From the NCBI GenBank assembly GCA_044226845.1, contig JBGAGG010000008.1:1-64000 (forward strand): DNA of 64,000 nt, in the 5' to 3' direction. The translations under genes were made by a program, and so were the position numbers. The DNA comes from JAFDZO01 sp044226845 (GTDB lineage Bacteria; Bacteroidota; Ignavibacteria; Tepidaquicellales; Tepidaquicellaceae). The notes beneath the pieces were generated by a model that saw only the letters and a program-made list of their open reading frames with translations, was not told where the DNA came from and made no database searches. Numbering within the stretch: the stretch's first letter is position 1; each line of letters begins with the position of its first letter. This document shows, in pieces, positions 18,244 through 25,921 of this stretch.

Positions 18244-18537
18244 TTAGTGCTTTGTTCCGTCGCTGACAAAAGGAATAAATGCAAGATGTCTTGCTCTTTT
18301 GATAGCTGTGGTAAGCTGTCTTTGCATTTTTGAAGTAGCACCTGTTATTCTTGCAGGAAGAAGTTTGCCCTGATCATTTAAGAATCTTGTCAATAATCTC
18401 ACGTCTCTGAAATCGATGAATTTATCTATTCCTCTTTCTTTAAACGGATCTTTTTTCTTTCCCTGGCTCTTTTTTGCGCTTATTTGCTGTGTGAGCTTGT
18501 AGTTCTTAGCTTGCTGCTTTACTGTTAATTTCTTCAT
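18244..18537 (-). CDS. rpsR: 30S ribosomal protein S18
   Basis: Small-subunit protein S18: the core DPFKERGIDKFIDFRDVRLLTRFL ... GKLLPARITGATSKMQRQLTTAIKRARHLAF is diagnostic. At 97 aa it has a basic N-terminal extension of ~30 residues and no cysteine at all, so it is the zinc-free (C-minus) form. It is not next to rpsF, ssb or rplI, with which rpsR is usually grouped. It seems to be transcribed alone, with its own terminator; the upstream gap to menG is about 100 bases. Confidence 0.95.
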   Translation of the reverse strand: MKKLTVKQQAKNYKLTQQISAKKSQGKKKDPFKERGIDKFIDFRDVRLLTRFLNDQGKLLPARITGATSKMQRQLTTAIKRARHLAFIPFVSDGTKH

Positions 18538-18636
18538 TCAAATAATTGTTAAACAACAAATATAGTAATAATTAAAGCTTTATTCAATGGCTATTTTTAG
18601 TTTATTTTGCAGAAATAAAAATCAAAAATGCAGATT

Positions 18637-19326
18637 TTAAAGCTTTTTTAAATAAACCGTATTTACTACTCCCAAAAAATTGTTCTTTATCTTAAAATTC
18701 TTGAAATTATGCTTCTCCGTTATATCCACAAAGTCCTTTACTGAATAAAAATTTGAGACTGATTTATACAGATAACTATACGCATACTTGCTGCCGGAAA
18801 TCAGATTCCCTACTACAGGCATTACTTTTCCGAAATAAAAATTAAAGAGCTTTGTTTTGATATCATTATTACTGAACATCTCAATTATTATCAGCTGTCC
18901 GTTTTTTTTCAATACACGATTTATTTCATCAAGACATTTTTCCATGAACTCAAAATTTCTTATGCCGAAACCAATTGTAATAACATCAATAGAATTATCC
19001 TCAAAGGGAAGGTGAAGCGAGTCACACTGAATAATTACTAAGGAAGGATTATTTATTTTCTTTTTTTGCAGCGCTAACATATTATAAGAAATATCTGCTG
19101 CAAATAGTTTTTTAGGATTGAGCTTAATTAGTTCTAATGATAAATCCCCTGTTCCGGTAGCTAAATCAATTATATAATCTTTGGGAGTGCTATTCTTGCT
19201 TATCTCTTTTACAATTTCCCTTCTCCATTTCTGGTCGAGCTTAAGCGTAAAAAGATGATTTAAAAAATCGTACCGGCCGGCGATCTCATCGAACATCCCC
19301 TGAATTTTTTTTCGTGACTTATCCAA
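18637..19326 (-). CDS. menG: Demethylmenaquinone methyltransferase (UbiE/MenG)
   Basis: SAM-dependent C-methyltransferase for the last step of menaquinone synthesis. The signature FDEIAGRYDFLNHLFTLKLDQKWR is at the N-terminus, the SAM loop is DLATGTGDLS, and the second UbiE signature is RVLKKNGQLIIIEM. Length 229 aa is normal. It is the last gene of the apparent prfB - lolC/E - menG run (15-base gap). As this phylum uses menaquinone, menG is a better label than ubiE, but ubiquinone use cannot be excluded from sequence. Confidence 0.92.
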   Translation of the reverse strand: MDKSRKKIQGMFDEIAGRYDFLNHLFTLKLDQKWRREIVKEISKNSTPKDYIIDLATGTGDLSLELIKLNPKKLFAADISYNMLALQKKKINNPSLVIIQCDSLHLPFEDNSIDVITIGFGIRNFEFMEKCLDEINRVLKKNGQLIIIEMFSNNDIKTKLFNFYFGKVMPVVGNLISGSKYAYSYLYKSVSNFYSVKDFVDITEKHNFKNFKIKNNFLGVVNTVYLKKL

Positions 19327-19341
19327 ATTTTTTTTAATATA

Positions 19342-20559
19342 CTATGAGAACTTAAGTGATTTGATGGGACTTATTTTTGAAGCGAAATATGCAGGAATAG
19401 TTGTAGCCAGAAAGCATAAAACAAAACTTATCAATGAAACTACTATTATATATTCAGGCTGTAAAAGTATCGGGACGTTCTTCATATAGTAAAATTCAGG
19501 AAGCGCAAAAAATTTAAATTTTAATTCAGCGAGACATAAGCCTATTCCTATTATATTACCAAGAATAATCCCAACAAATCCTATTATCAGTCCGTCGAAA
19601 ATAAAAATCTTCATTATATCTCCGTTGCTTGAACCGAGTGACTTTAATATCCCGATTGAGTTCGTTTTCTCCAGCACAAGCATTAATAAAGTCCCAACAA
19701 TATTAAATGTTGCTACTAAAATTATCATACTTAAAATTATCGGCGCGGGAGTTTTTTGAAGTTCTACCCATGTAAAAAGCGCTCTGAAAATCTTAAACAT
19801 AGATTTTGCGGTATAAGGATAACCGAGCGACTCATTTATTGATGTTGCAGTTGCATCAAGATTATCAATAGTCTTCATATTCATCTCTATCCCTGAAATA
19901 TTATCTCCGAACTCAAATAAATTCTGAGCAGTTTTCATATCAGTATAAATAACAACGTCATCATAATCCTTCAATCCTGTTTCGTATGTTCCTGCAACTA
20001 TGAACTGCTTTATCTTGGGCGGATTTACAGGAGACGGTACACCTTTCAATCCGAATACAAAAACTTTCTTGCCGACTTCAGCATTCAGCTTCTTAGCAAG
20101 CTTTTCTCCTATGAGAATTCTTGAATATGTTGTATCAATCGGAGCTAGATTATAATCTCCGCTTACAATCCTGTTCTTCGCAGTTGAAATATCTGTCTTA
20201 GCATCAACTCCTTTTAAAATAATTCCTTCAACATTATCTTTATATTTTATAAGAGCCTCTCTCTGAACATAAGGAGAAATCCCCGTTATATCTTTGTAAT
20301 CATTTTTTAACCGCGAGATAACTGCAGGATATTCTACTATTCCTTTCTGGTCAAATGAGTTCAGCTGAATATGCGATACAAGCCCTGCGACTTTATTTTT
20401 TATCTCAAGCTCAAAACCGTTCAATACCGATGTAACTATAATGAGCGCAGCAACGCCAAGCGCAACTCCCAGAATAGAAATATAGGTAATGAACGAAACG
20501 AACTTAGAGCCGCTTCGTGAAAATAAAAAACGCTTCGCTATGTTATATTTATAATTCAG
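19342..20559 (-). CDS. LolC/LolE-type ABC transporter permease (FtsX family)
   Basis: Membrane component of a lipoprotein-releasing (LolCDE-like) ABC transporter. The first ATG/TTG-type start gives 360 aa, but it begins inside the first helix. Codons upstream in the same frame read NYKYNIAKRFLFSRSGSKF, then a hydrophobic helix ending ALIIVTSVLNG, which is the canonical N-terminus of this family. The frame is open back to a CTG at 20559 next to an upstream TAG, so I place the start there (405 aa, the usual length). A large periplasmic domain is followed by three C-terminal helices with ILKSLGSSNGDI. No ATPase partner gene is adjacent. Confidence 0.88.
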   Translation of the reverse strand: MNYKYNIAKRFLFSRSGSKFVSFITYISILGVALGVAALIIVTSVLNGFELEIKNKVAGLVSHIQLNSFDQKGIVEYPAVISRLKNDYKDITGISPYVQREALIKYKDNVEGIILKGVDAKTDISTAKNRIVSGDYNLAPIDTTYSRILIGEKLAKKLNAEVGKKVFVFGLKGVPSPVNPPKIKQFIVAGTYETGLKDYDDVVIYTDMKTAQNLFEFGDNISGIEMNMKTIDNLDATATSINESLGYPYTAKSMFKIFRALFTWVELQKTPAPIILSMIILVATFNIVGTLLMLVLEKTNSIGILKSLGSSNGDIMKIFIFDGLIIGFVGIILGNIIGIGLCLAELKFKFFALPEFYYMKNVPILLQPEYIIVVSLISFVLCFLATTIPAYFASKISPIKSLKFS

Positions 20560-20574
20560 ACTAGTCTATGAGAA

Positions 20575-21664
20575 TTAACTTAACAAATATTTTTTGATAA
20601 ACTCGCTGAGCTCGCCATCCATTACGGATTGCACGTCGCTTGTTTCATAACCCGTCCTGTGGTCTTTCACCATATTGTACGGATGGAAAACATAACTTCT
20701 TATCTGGCTTCCCCACTCAATTTTTTTCTTACCCTTCTCAATATTATCCAATGCAGCTAACTGTTTCTCTCTTTCAATCTGATACAATCTTGATTTCAGC
20801 ATCTTCATTGCAAGCAATCTGTTGTTCATCTGAGTACGCTCTATCTGGCAGGCAACCACTACTCCTGAGGGAATGTGCGTCAGCCTAACAGCAGTCTCAA
20901 CCTTATTAACGTTCTGTCCGCCTGCGCCGCCTGAACGGTATGTATCCATTTTTATATCGGCAGGATTTATTTCTATTTCAATCGTATCATCCACTATCGG
21001 AGTAACGGCAACCGATGCAAACGATGTATGCCTTTTTTTATTCGCATCAAACGGAGAAATACGCACTAGCCTGTGCACACCGCTTTCTGCTTTGAGGTAG
21101 CCGTAGGCAAATTCACCTTCGACTTCAATTGTTGCGCTTTTTATCCCTGCTCCGTCGCCGTCAAGCTTATCAACCAACTGAGATTTAAATCCCATCTTAT
21201 CGCAGTATCGAAGATACATACGAAGAAGCATATCAGCCCAGTCCTGAGATTCTGTTCCCCCGGCACCTGAATTAATTGTAATAATCGCATCACGTTTATC
21301 ATCAACATCGGCTAACATATTTTTCAGCTCAATCTCTTCGAGCATGTTTTCGAACTTAACAATCTCTGCAGTGATTTCTTCACCGACTGAATCGTCGCCT
21401 TCTGCTTCTGAAATTTCAATTAGTGTTTGTATATCGGAAAATTGATTTTCGAGCTGTCTGAACTCGTCCACCCATTTTTTTAGAGATGATACTTGCTGAA
21501 GTAATTTTTGAGCGGCGTTGTTATCTTCCCAAAGGTCTCCGCTCTCGGTTTTCATTTCGAGGTCTTTTATCTGTACTGTCTTCTCATCGACTTCAAAGAA
21601 ACCTCCTTAGATGCTCTAGCTTCTCTTTGTAGTCTTTTATTCTGTATTTCTGTTGTTCAAACAT
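20575..21664 (-). CDS. prfB: Peptide chain release factor 2, with programmed +1 frameshift
   Basis: RF2 ends translation at UGA and UAA. A 23-codon leader starts at ATG 21664 (MFEQQKYRIKDY...) and meets TGA at 21595. Skipping one base enters the main frame at GAA 21594, giving 362 aa in all. In that numbering SPF (stop-codon recognition) is at 203-205 and the catalytic GGQ at 248-250, close to the E. coli positions. The leader ends AGG AGG TTT CTT TGA, the autoregulatory frameshift signal. The downstream gene is lolC/E, 15 bases later. Confidence 0.95.
21593..21607 (-). promoter_or_regulatory. prfB +1 programmed frameshift signal
   Basis: On the minus strand AGGAGG is followed by TTT, the slippery CTT and TGA. 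A perfect Shine-Dalgarno sequence three bases before CTT and an in-frame UGA are the known requirements for RF2-controlled +1 shifting. The base after TGA is A, not the C usual in E. coli. Confidence 0.93.
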
Positions 21665-21714
21665 TTTGTTTACCTGTTCTTATTTTTCTAAAACTTGTTA
21701 GTATTTTTAATAAA

Positions 21715-22029
21715 TTAAATTTCTATTTCCATTTTTAATAATGCTGAAGCTAGTGTTTTGCCCTGCGCATCGAGCATAAGTGATACTGTTCCGCCGCCGC
21801 CTAATGTATTATGTAAAACAAAATTCAGCGCGTTTATATTCGGCATTTCGTAACGGTCAACATTTCCTTTGCAGATGCCCGTGAAAAATTCTTTCACTCG
21901 TTCTGCAGTTACTTCGCGTTTAATTATTTCATAATCTTCTTTCTTGTATGCAATAAGTCCTATATTTGCCGCATCGCCTTTATCGCCGCTTCTTCCGTGG
22001 CAGATCTCTCTTAATTGAATTTTTTTCAT
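21715..22029 (-). CDS. AtuA-like ferredoxin-fold protein
   Basis: A 104-residue soluble protein matching the small C-terminal domain of acyclic terpene utilisation protein AtuA. It has CHGRSGDKGDAANIGLIAY near the start, then VDRYEMPNINALNFVLHNTLGGGGTVSLMLDAQGKTLASALL. In many genomes this domain is a separate gene beside acyl-CoA or terpene-degradation genes; none are seen here. It follows an ICMT-family gene by 14 bases on the same strand. Function is not known in detail. Confidence 0.8.
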   Translation of the reverse strand: MKKIQLREICHGRSGDKGDAANIGLIAYKKEDYEIIKREVTAERVKEFFTGICKGNVDRYEMPNINALNFVLHNTLGGGGTVSLMLDAQGKTLASALLKMEIEI

Positions 22030-22043
22030 TTGTAAATTTTAAA

Positions 22044-22553
22044 CTATATATTTAAAGCTTTATTTTCTTCTTTTATCCGGATTGAAAGCATTATTGCATT
22101 CAATACTGTAAATATTACTGCTGTGTAGTATAAATTAAAGATCAGAGGTAAAATTAAAATCTCCAGTACAACAACAACATAATTCGGATGCTTGATAAAT
22201 TTGTACGGACCTTTTTTTACAAGCGCTAAATTTTTTATTCTGAAAATTTTTGTATTCCAGAATTTTCCGAGTGAAGTCAGCACCCAGACTCTTCCAAGCT
22301 GTAAAAGTATGAAAAATACTAAAAATGAGTAATTTATAATATTTAAATCTTTATGCCTATCCGAAAGGTTAAACTCGGCAAGGATAGATAAAAAAAATGC
22401 CGTGTGCATAATAACAATATACTTATAATGCGATGCACCATACTCAACTGCTCCGTTTGCAAGCAGCCATTTTTCATTTCTTTTGGAAATGACTAATTCC
22501 GCCAGCCTTTGCACTATTACGATTCCAATGACGATATAAAACAATAAATTCAT
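22044..22553 (-). CDS. Isoprenylcysteine carboxyl methyltransferase family protein (YpbQ type)
   Basis: Integral membrane methyltransferase-like protein, 169 aa, with about five hydrophobic segments. It has the YpbQ-branch features NGAVEYGASHYKYIVIMHTAFF and the SAM-binding KKGPYKFIKHPNYVVVVLE. Relatives near type III polyketide synthases methylate alkylpyrones or alkylresorcinols; no such synthase is present here. It is probably co-transcribed with the AtuA-like gene. Confidence 0.82.
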   Translation of the reverse strand: MNLLFYIVIGIVIVQRLAELVISKRNEKWLLANGAVEYGASHYKYIVIMHTAFFLSILAEFNLSDRHKDLNIINYSFLVFFILLQLGRVWVLTSLGKFWNTKIFRIKNLALVKKGPYKFIKHPNYVVVVLEILILPLIFNLYYTAVIFTVLNAIMLSIRIKEENKALNI

Positions 22554-22703
22554 GCGTTAAAATATAAATTTTAGAACAACTTAATTAGTCACAAAAACAT
22601 TATAATTTAATTTGATTTAGAACTAACATATTATTTTACATATATTTTCTAAGTATGGTTTATTATCTTTTCTCTCAATGTTAAATTAATTTGAAATAAT
22701 ATT

Positions 22704-24164
22704 TTGAAAAAACTCTTACCGTTATTATTTATATGTTTCATTTTTAATCTTAAAGTATCTGCGCAATGGATTCAGCAGTATGCCCCTAATGATGCATTTA
22801 TATTTGGATGTATAAATTTTGAAAATCCTAATTCCGGAATTGTGACCGGTTACAAACTGGGAAGCTCTAATACAGAGTTTAGAAGTTTCAGAACAACTAA
22901 CGGAGGAACTAACTGGATAAATGTAACAGCTGCTGATTCTTTCCGTGTGATTGCTCAGTTTGAATATATCGCACCTCAAACTGCTGTGGGTTCAGGCGCT
23001 TATAATTTACCAGTAATAGGTGAAGCAGATAAGCAACCGGATATAAAAAATAACAGTAACATAATTGAGTCTGCAATAGGAAGAAACGGAAGCACAAATA
23101 CTAAAGGAGCTTTTTTTAAAACTACTAATGGCGGAGCAAACTGGAATATTCTATACACCTTACCTTCACCATATACCTACGCAACATATATGGATTTTTT
23201 GAATGCAAATACCGGAATGATGCTTGCTACACTGCCTTATAAAATTCAAAGAAACTATCCGACAAATATTTTAAAAACTTCTGACGGCGGTTTATCATGG
23301 TCATCTCTCCTGCCGCAGAATATTAACGGAGAAATAAAATCAGTAAATTTTGTTACTGAAAATATTGCTTATGTATCGGGTGATGAATATTACACTGAAG
23401 ATTCAAGTAAAGGAGTAATTCTTAAAACTACAAACGGAGGGATGAACTGGACAAAGCAGCTGCATGATACATTGTTTATAGGAAAATCACGTTTTATAAA
23501 TAGCACAACGGGTTTTGTAAATGCAGTGGGAAATCAATTAGCGCAGGTGCAGGACTATTCAATTCTTAAGACTACTGATGGTGGAAATTCATGGAGGAAA
23601 GTTTATTCCTGTGATTCTGTCTTTATTAGCGGTATTGAATTTTTTGAAGAAAGCGGAGTTGGAGTATTTTACGGCACAAATAACGGCTTTGATATATATG
23701 AATGTTATGCATTCAGAACTACAAATTTTGGTGAAACATGGAGCATGCAGATTGTCTATAACTCCAATATTATTCTTTTATCCGCAACTATGCTGGATAG
23801 ATATAATTATTATATTACCGGTGGAGGTTTCGATGGTTACATTTTTCACACAACAAATGGCGGCAGCGTGGGAATAAATAATTATTCCGGAATAACTCCG
23901 ACAAAATTTTTACTCGCTCAAAATTATCCAAACCCTTTTAATCCCGCAACTCATATCAGATTCAATATACCTGAAAAAAGTCAGATAATTTTAAAAGTCT
24001 TCGATACAAATGGTAAAGAGATTTCAACTCTTCTTAATGAGGTAAAGCCTCAGGGAAGTTATGATATAAAATTCGATGCATCAGATCTTCCGAGCGGAAT
24101 ATATTATTACAAATTAATTTCCGGTGATTTTTCCGAAACAAAAAAAATGATTTTAATAAAATAA
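22704..24164 (+). CDS. Secreted YCF48/BNR-repeat protein with T9SS sorting domain (paralogue 1)
   Basis: Exported repeat protein of 486 aa from a TTG start. The signal peptide KKLLPLLFICFIFNLKVSAQ is followed by beta-propeller-like repeats of the pattern FRTTNGGTNW, FKTTNGGANW, LKTSDGGLSW and LKTTNGGMNW. The C-terminal ~85 residues are a type A T9SS sorting domain (AQNYPNPFNPATHI ... DLPSGIYYYKLISG ... KKMILIK). It should be secreted by the type IX system and released or anchored at the surface. It is the first of three tandem paralogues, each with its own terminator. A binding partner or enzymatic role is not evident. Confidence 0.88.
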   Translation: MKKLLPLLFICFIFNLKVSAQWIQQYAPNDAFIFGCINFENPNSGIVTGYKLGSSNTEFRSFRTTNGGTNWINVTAADSFRVIAQFEYIAPQTAVGSGAYNLPVIGEADKQPDIKNNSNIIESAIGRNGSTNTKGAFFKTTNGGANWNILYTLPSPYTYATYMDFLNANTGMMLATLPYKIQRNYPTNILKTSDGGLSWSSLLPQNINGEIKSVNFVTENIAYVSGDEYYTEDSSKGVILKTTNGGMNWTKQLHDTLFIGKSRFINSTTGFVNAVGNQLAQVQDYSILKTTDGGNSWRKVYSCDSVFISGIEFFEESGVGVFYGTNNGFDIYECYAFRTTNFGETWSMQIVYNSNIILLSATMLDRYNYYITGGGFDGYIFHTTNGGSVGINNYSGITPTKFLLAQNYPNPFNPATHIRFNIPEKSQIILKVFDTNGKEISTLLNEVKPQGSYDIKFDASDLPSGIYYYKLISGDFSETKKMILIK

Positions 24165-24175
24165 TATTATTCTTC

Positions 24176-24294
24176 ATATCCTGCTCTTTTTTCAGAGCAG
24201 GATTTTGTTTGAAACAAATTCTTCTCATTTCAGTATACCTACATAGTTTTAATATATACCTCGCAAAAAAATTCTATTCAATCTCGCAAAAAAC
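24176..24294 (+). repeat. Duplicated intergenic segment, copy 1
   Basis: This segment, from the terminator to the leader of the next gene, recurs almost base for base at 25759-25890, including CATTTCAGTATACCTACATA and TTTTAATATATACCTCGC. Both copies carry two CTCGCAAAAAA direct repeats 23 bases apart (24260 and 24283 here), shortly before the start codon of the next paralogue. It must hold that gene's promoter. Confidence 0.8.
24178..24210 (+). terminator. Terminator after YCF48 paralogue 1
   Basis: ATCCTGCTC pairs with GAGCAGGAT across a short T-rich loop, then TTTTGTTT. The same hairpin follows paralogue 2. Confidence 0.85.
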
Positions 24295-24338
24295 ACTTTA
24301 TTCAAACAAAGTTTTTCTAATTAAACCAATTTATAACA

Positions 24339-25748
24339 ATGAAAATCTTTATACTCAGTGTATTATTTTTTCTTTTTGCGACAATAAACTTACCTGCACA
24401 ATGGATAAGGCAAACAGCGCCCGGAATCACTTCTTATTTAAACTCAGTTAATTTTGTTAATAAAAATTCCGGAGTACTTACAGGATGGGGTATTAACCCC
24501 GGGAATTCTGTCGTCACTTCACGAGCATATTTTACCACGAATGGCGGTATAACGTGGAATATTGCTACTGTACCCGATTCATCACGGTGGATAGTTTCAG
24601 CCGAATACATAAATGATCTAATTGTTTACGGTACCGGAGCGGTTAATCTTTTCTCTATTAATGCATTCAGAAATAACAAAGGAATAGATTTTACTTCAGG
24701 CGCATTTTTTAAATCAACTGACGGCGGATTAAGCTGGAAGAAATACGGCACAATGCCTGATGACTGTTATAATGTTACGCACGCAGATTTTGTAAATGCA
24801 AATACAGGAATGGCAATCGGTGTTTTGACGGATAAATTTGTAGAGATGAGAACAAATATTCTTAAAACAACAAATGGCGGATTATCATGGATAAAAACAA
24901 TCAATGATGATAATGTAAGAGAGTTGCGATCCATTACTTATGTTAATGAAAACCTTGCCTTTGCAACAGGATTAGAATATACAGATACAACAAAAAAAGG
25001 AATTGTTCTCAAGACAACAAACGGCGGAATGAACTGGGCAACTATAATGAATGATTCAAACAAGTATGCAAAAGTATTTTTTATAAATAACACTACGGGA
25101 TTTATCGCAGGTAATACTAATTCAAGCAGCATGATTCTTAAAACAACTGACCAGGGAAACTCATGGAGTAATACCTCTGAAAGGGATTCACTTATTATGT
25201 TAGGAATAGATTTTTACAAAGAGAGCGGTGTAGGAATAGCTTACGGAGTAAAATTTCTTACATCGAATGGCTATAAACCTTTTGCAATGAGAACTACAAA
25301 CTTCGGTCAGACCTGGGCTTTGCAGGTTATTGAAGATGGTACTCCATTAATGAATCTTGGCGGGAGCTGCCTCACTGATAAATATACTTATTACATGACC
25401 GGAGGAACGTACCAGGAAGGCAGAATATACCATACCGGTAACGGAGGCAGTACTTCAATCAATAATAATTCAGGTATTACAACATCCGAGTTTTCATTAA
25501 GCCAGAATTTTCCTAATCCGTTCAACCCTGTAACTGCAATAAGATACAATGTTCCAAACAAGGCATTCGTAACGATGAAGGTGTATAACAGTGTCGGTAA
25601 AGAAATTGTTGGGCTTGTAAATGAAGTAAAAGTTGGCGGAGTTTACGAAGTGAAATTCGATGCATCAGATCTACCGAGCGGAGTTTATTATTATAAATTA
25701 ATTTCGGGGGATTTTTCAGAAACAAAAAAAATGATTTTAATAAAATAA
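24339..25748 (+). CDS. Secreted YCF48/BNR-repeat protein with T9SS sorting domain (paralogue 2)
   Basis: Secreted 469-residue paralogue of the preceding gene. The signal peptide MKIFILSVLFFLFATINLPAQ is nearly the same as in the third copy. TTNGG-W repeats follow (FTTNGGITWN, FKSTDGGLSWKK, LKTTNGGLSW, LKTTNGGMNW, LKTTDQGNSW). The C-terminus has SQNFPNPFNPVTAI, DLPSGVYYYKL and the conserved ending KKMILIK, a type A T9SS domain. The tail is almost identical to paralogue 1, as expected for recent duplication or gene conversion. Confidence 0.88.
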   Translation: MKIFILSVLFFLFATINLPAQWIRQTAPGITSYLNSVNFVNKNSGVLTGWGINPGNSVVTSRAYFTTNGGITWNIATVPDSSRWIVSAEYINDLIVYGTGAVNLFSINAFRNNKGIDFTSGAFFKSTDGGLSWKKYGTMPDDCYNVTHADFVNANTGMAIGVLTDKFVEMRTNILKTTNGGLSWIKTINDDNVRELRSITYVNENLAFATGLEYTDTTKKGIVLKTTNGGMNWATIMNDSNKYAKVFFINNTTGFIAGNTNSSSMILKTTDQGNSWSNTSERDSLIMLGIDFYKESGVGIAYGVKFLTSNGYKPFAMRTTNFGQTWALQVIEDGTPLMNLGGSCLTDKYTYYMTGGTYQEGRIYHTGNGGSTSINNNSGITTSEFSLSQNFPNPFNPVTAIRYNVPNKAFVTMKVYNSVGKEIVGLVNEVKVGGVYEVKFDASDLPSGVYYYKLISGDFSETKKMILIK

Positions 25749-25758
25749 TCTTAATCTA

Positions 25759-25890
25759 CTATCCTGCTCTCATTTTTTCAGAGCAGGATTTTGTTTGAAA
25801 CAAATTCTTTTCATTTCAGTATACCTACATAGTTTTAATATATACCTCGCAAAAAACCTATATATACTCTCGCAAAAAACATTTTCTAAC
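25759..25890 (+). repeat. Duplicated intergenic segment, copy 2
   Basis: Second copy of the terminator-to-leader segment at 24176-24294. CTCGCAAAAAAC occurs at 25856 and 25879, again 23 bases apart, ending about 32 bases before the ATG of paralogue 3. The conserved spacing suggests a functional site as well as shared ancestry. Confidence 0.8.
25761..25794 (+). terminator. Terminator after YCF48 paralogue 2
   Basis: ATCCTGCTC and GAGCAGGAT arms with a CATTTTTTCA-type loop, followed by TTTTGTTT. It is a copy of the hairpin at 24178. Confidence 0.85.
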
Positions 25891-25921
25891 AAGTTTTATT
25901 AATTAAACCGTACATATTACC

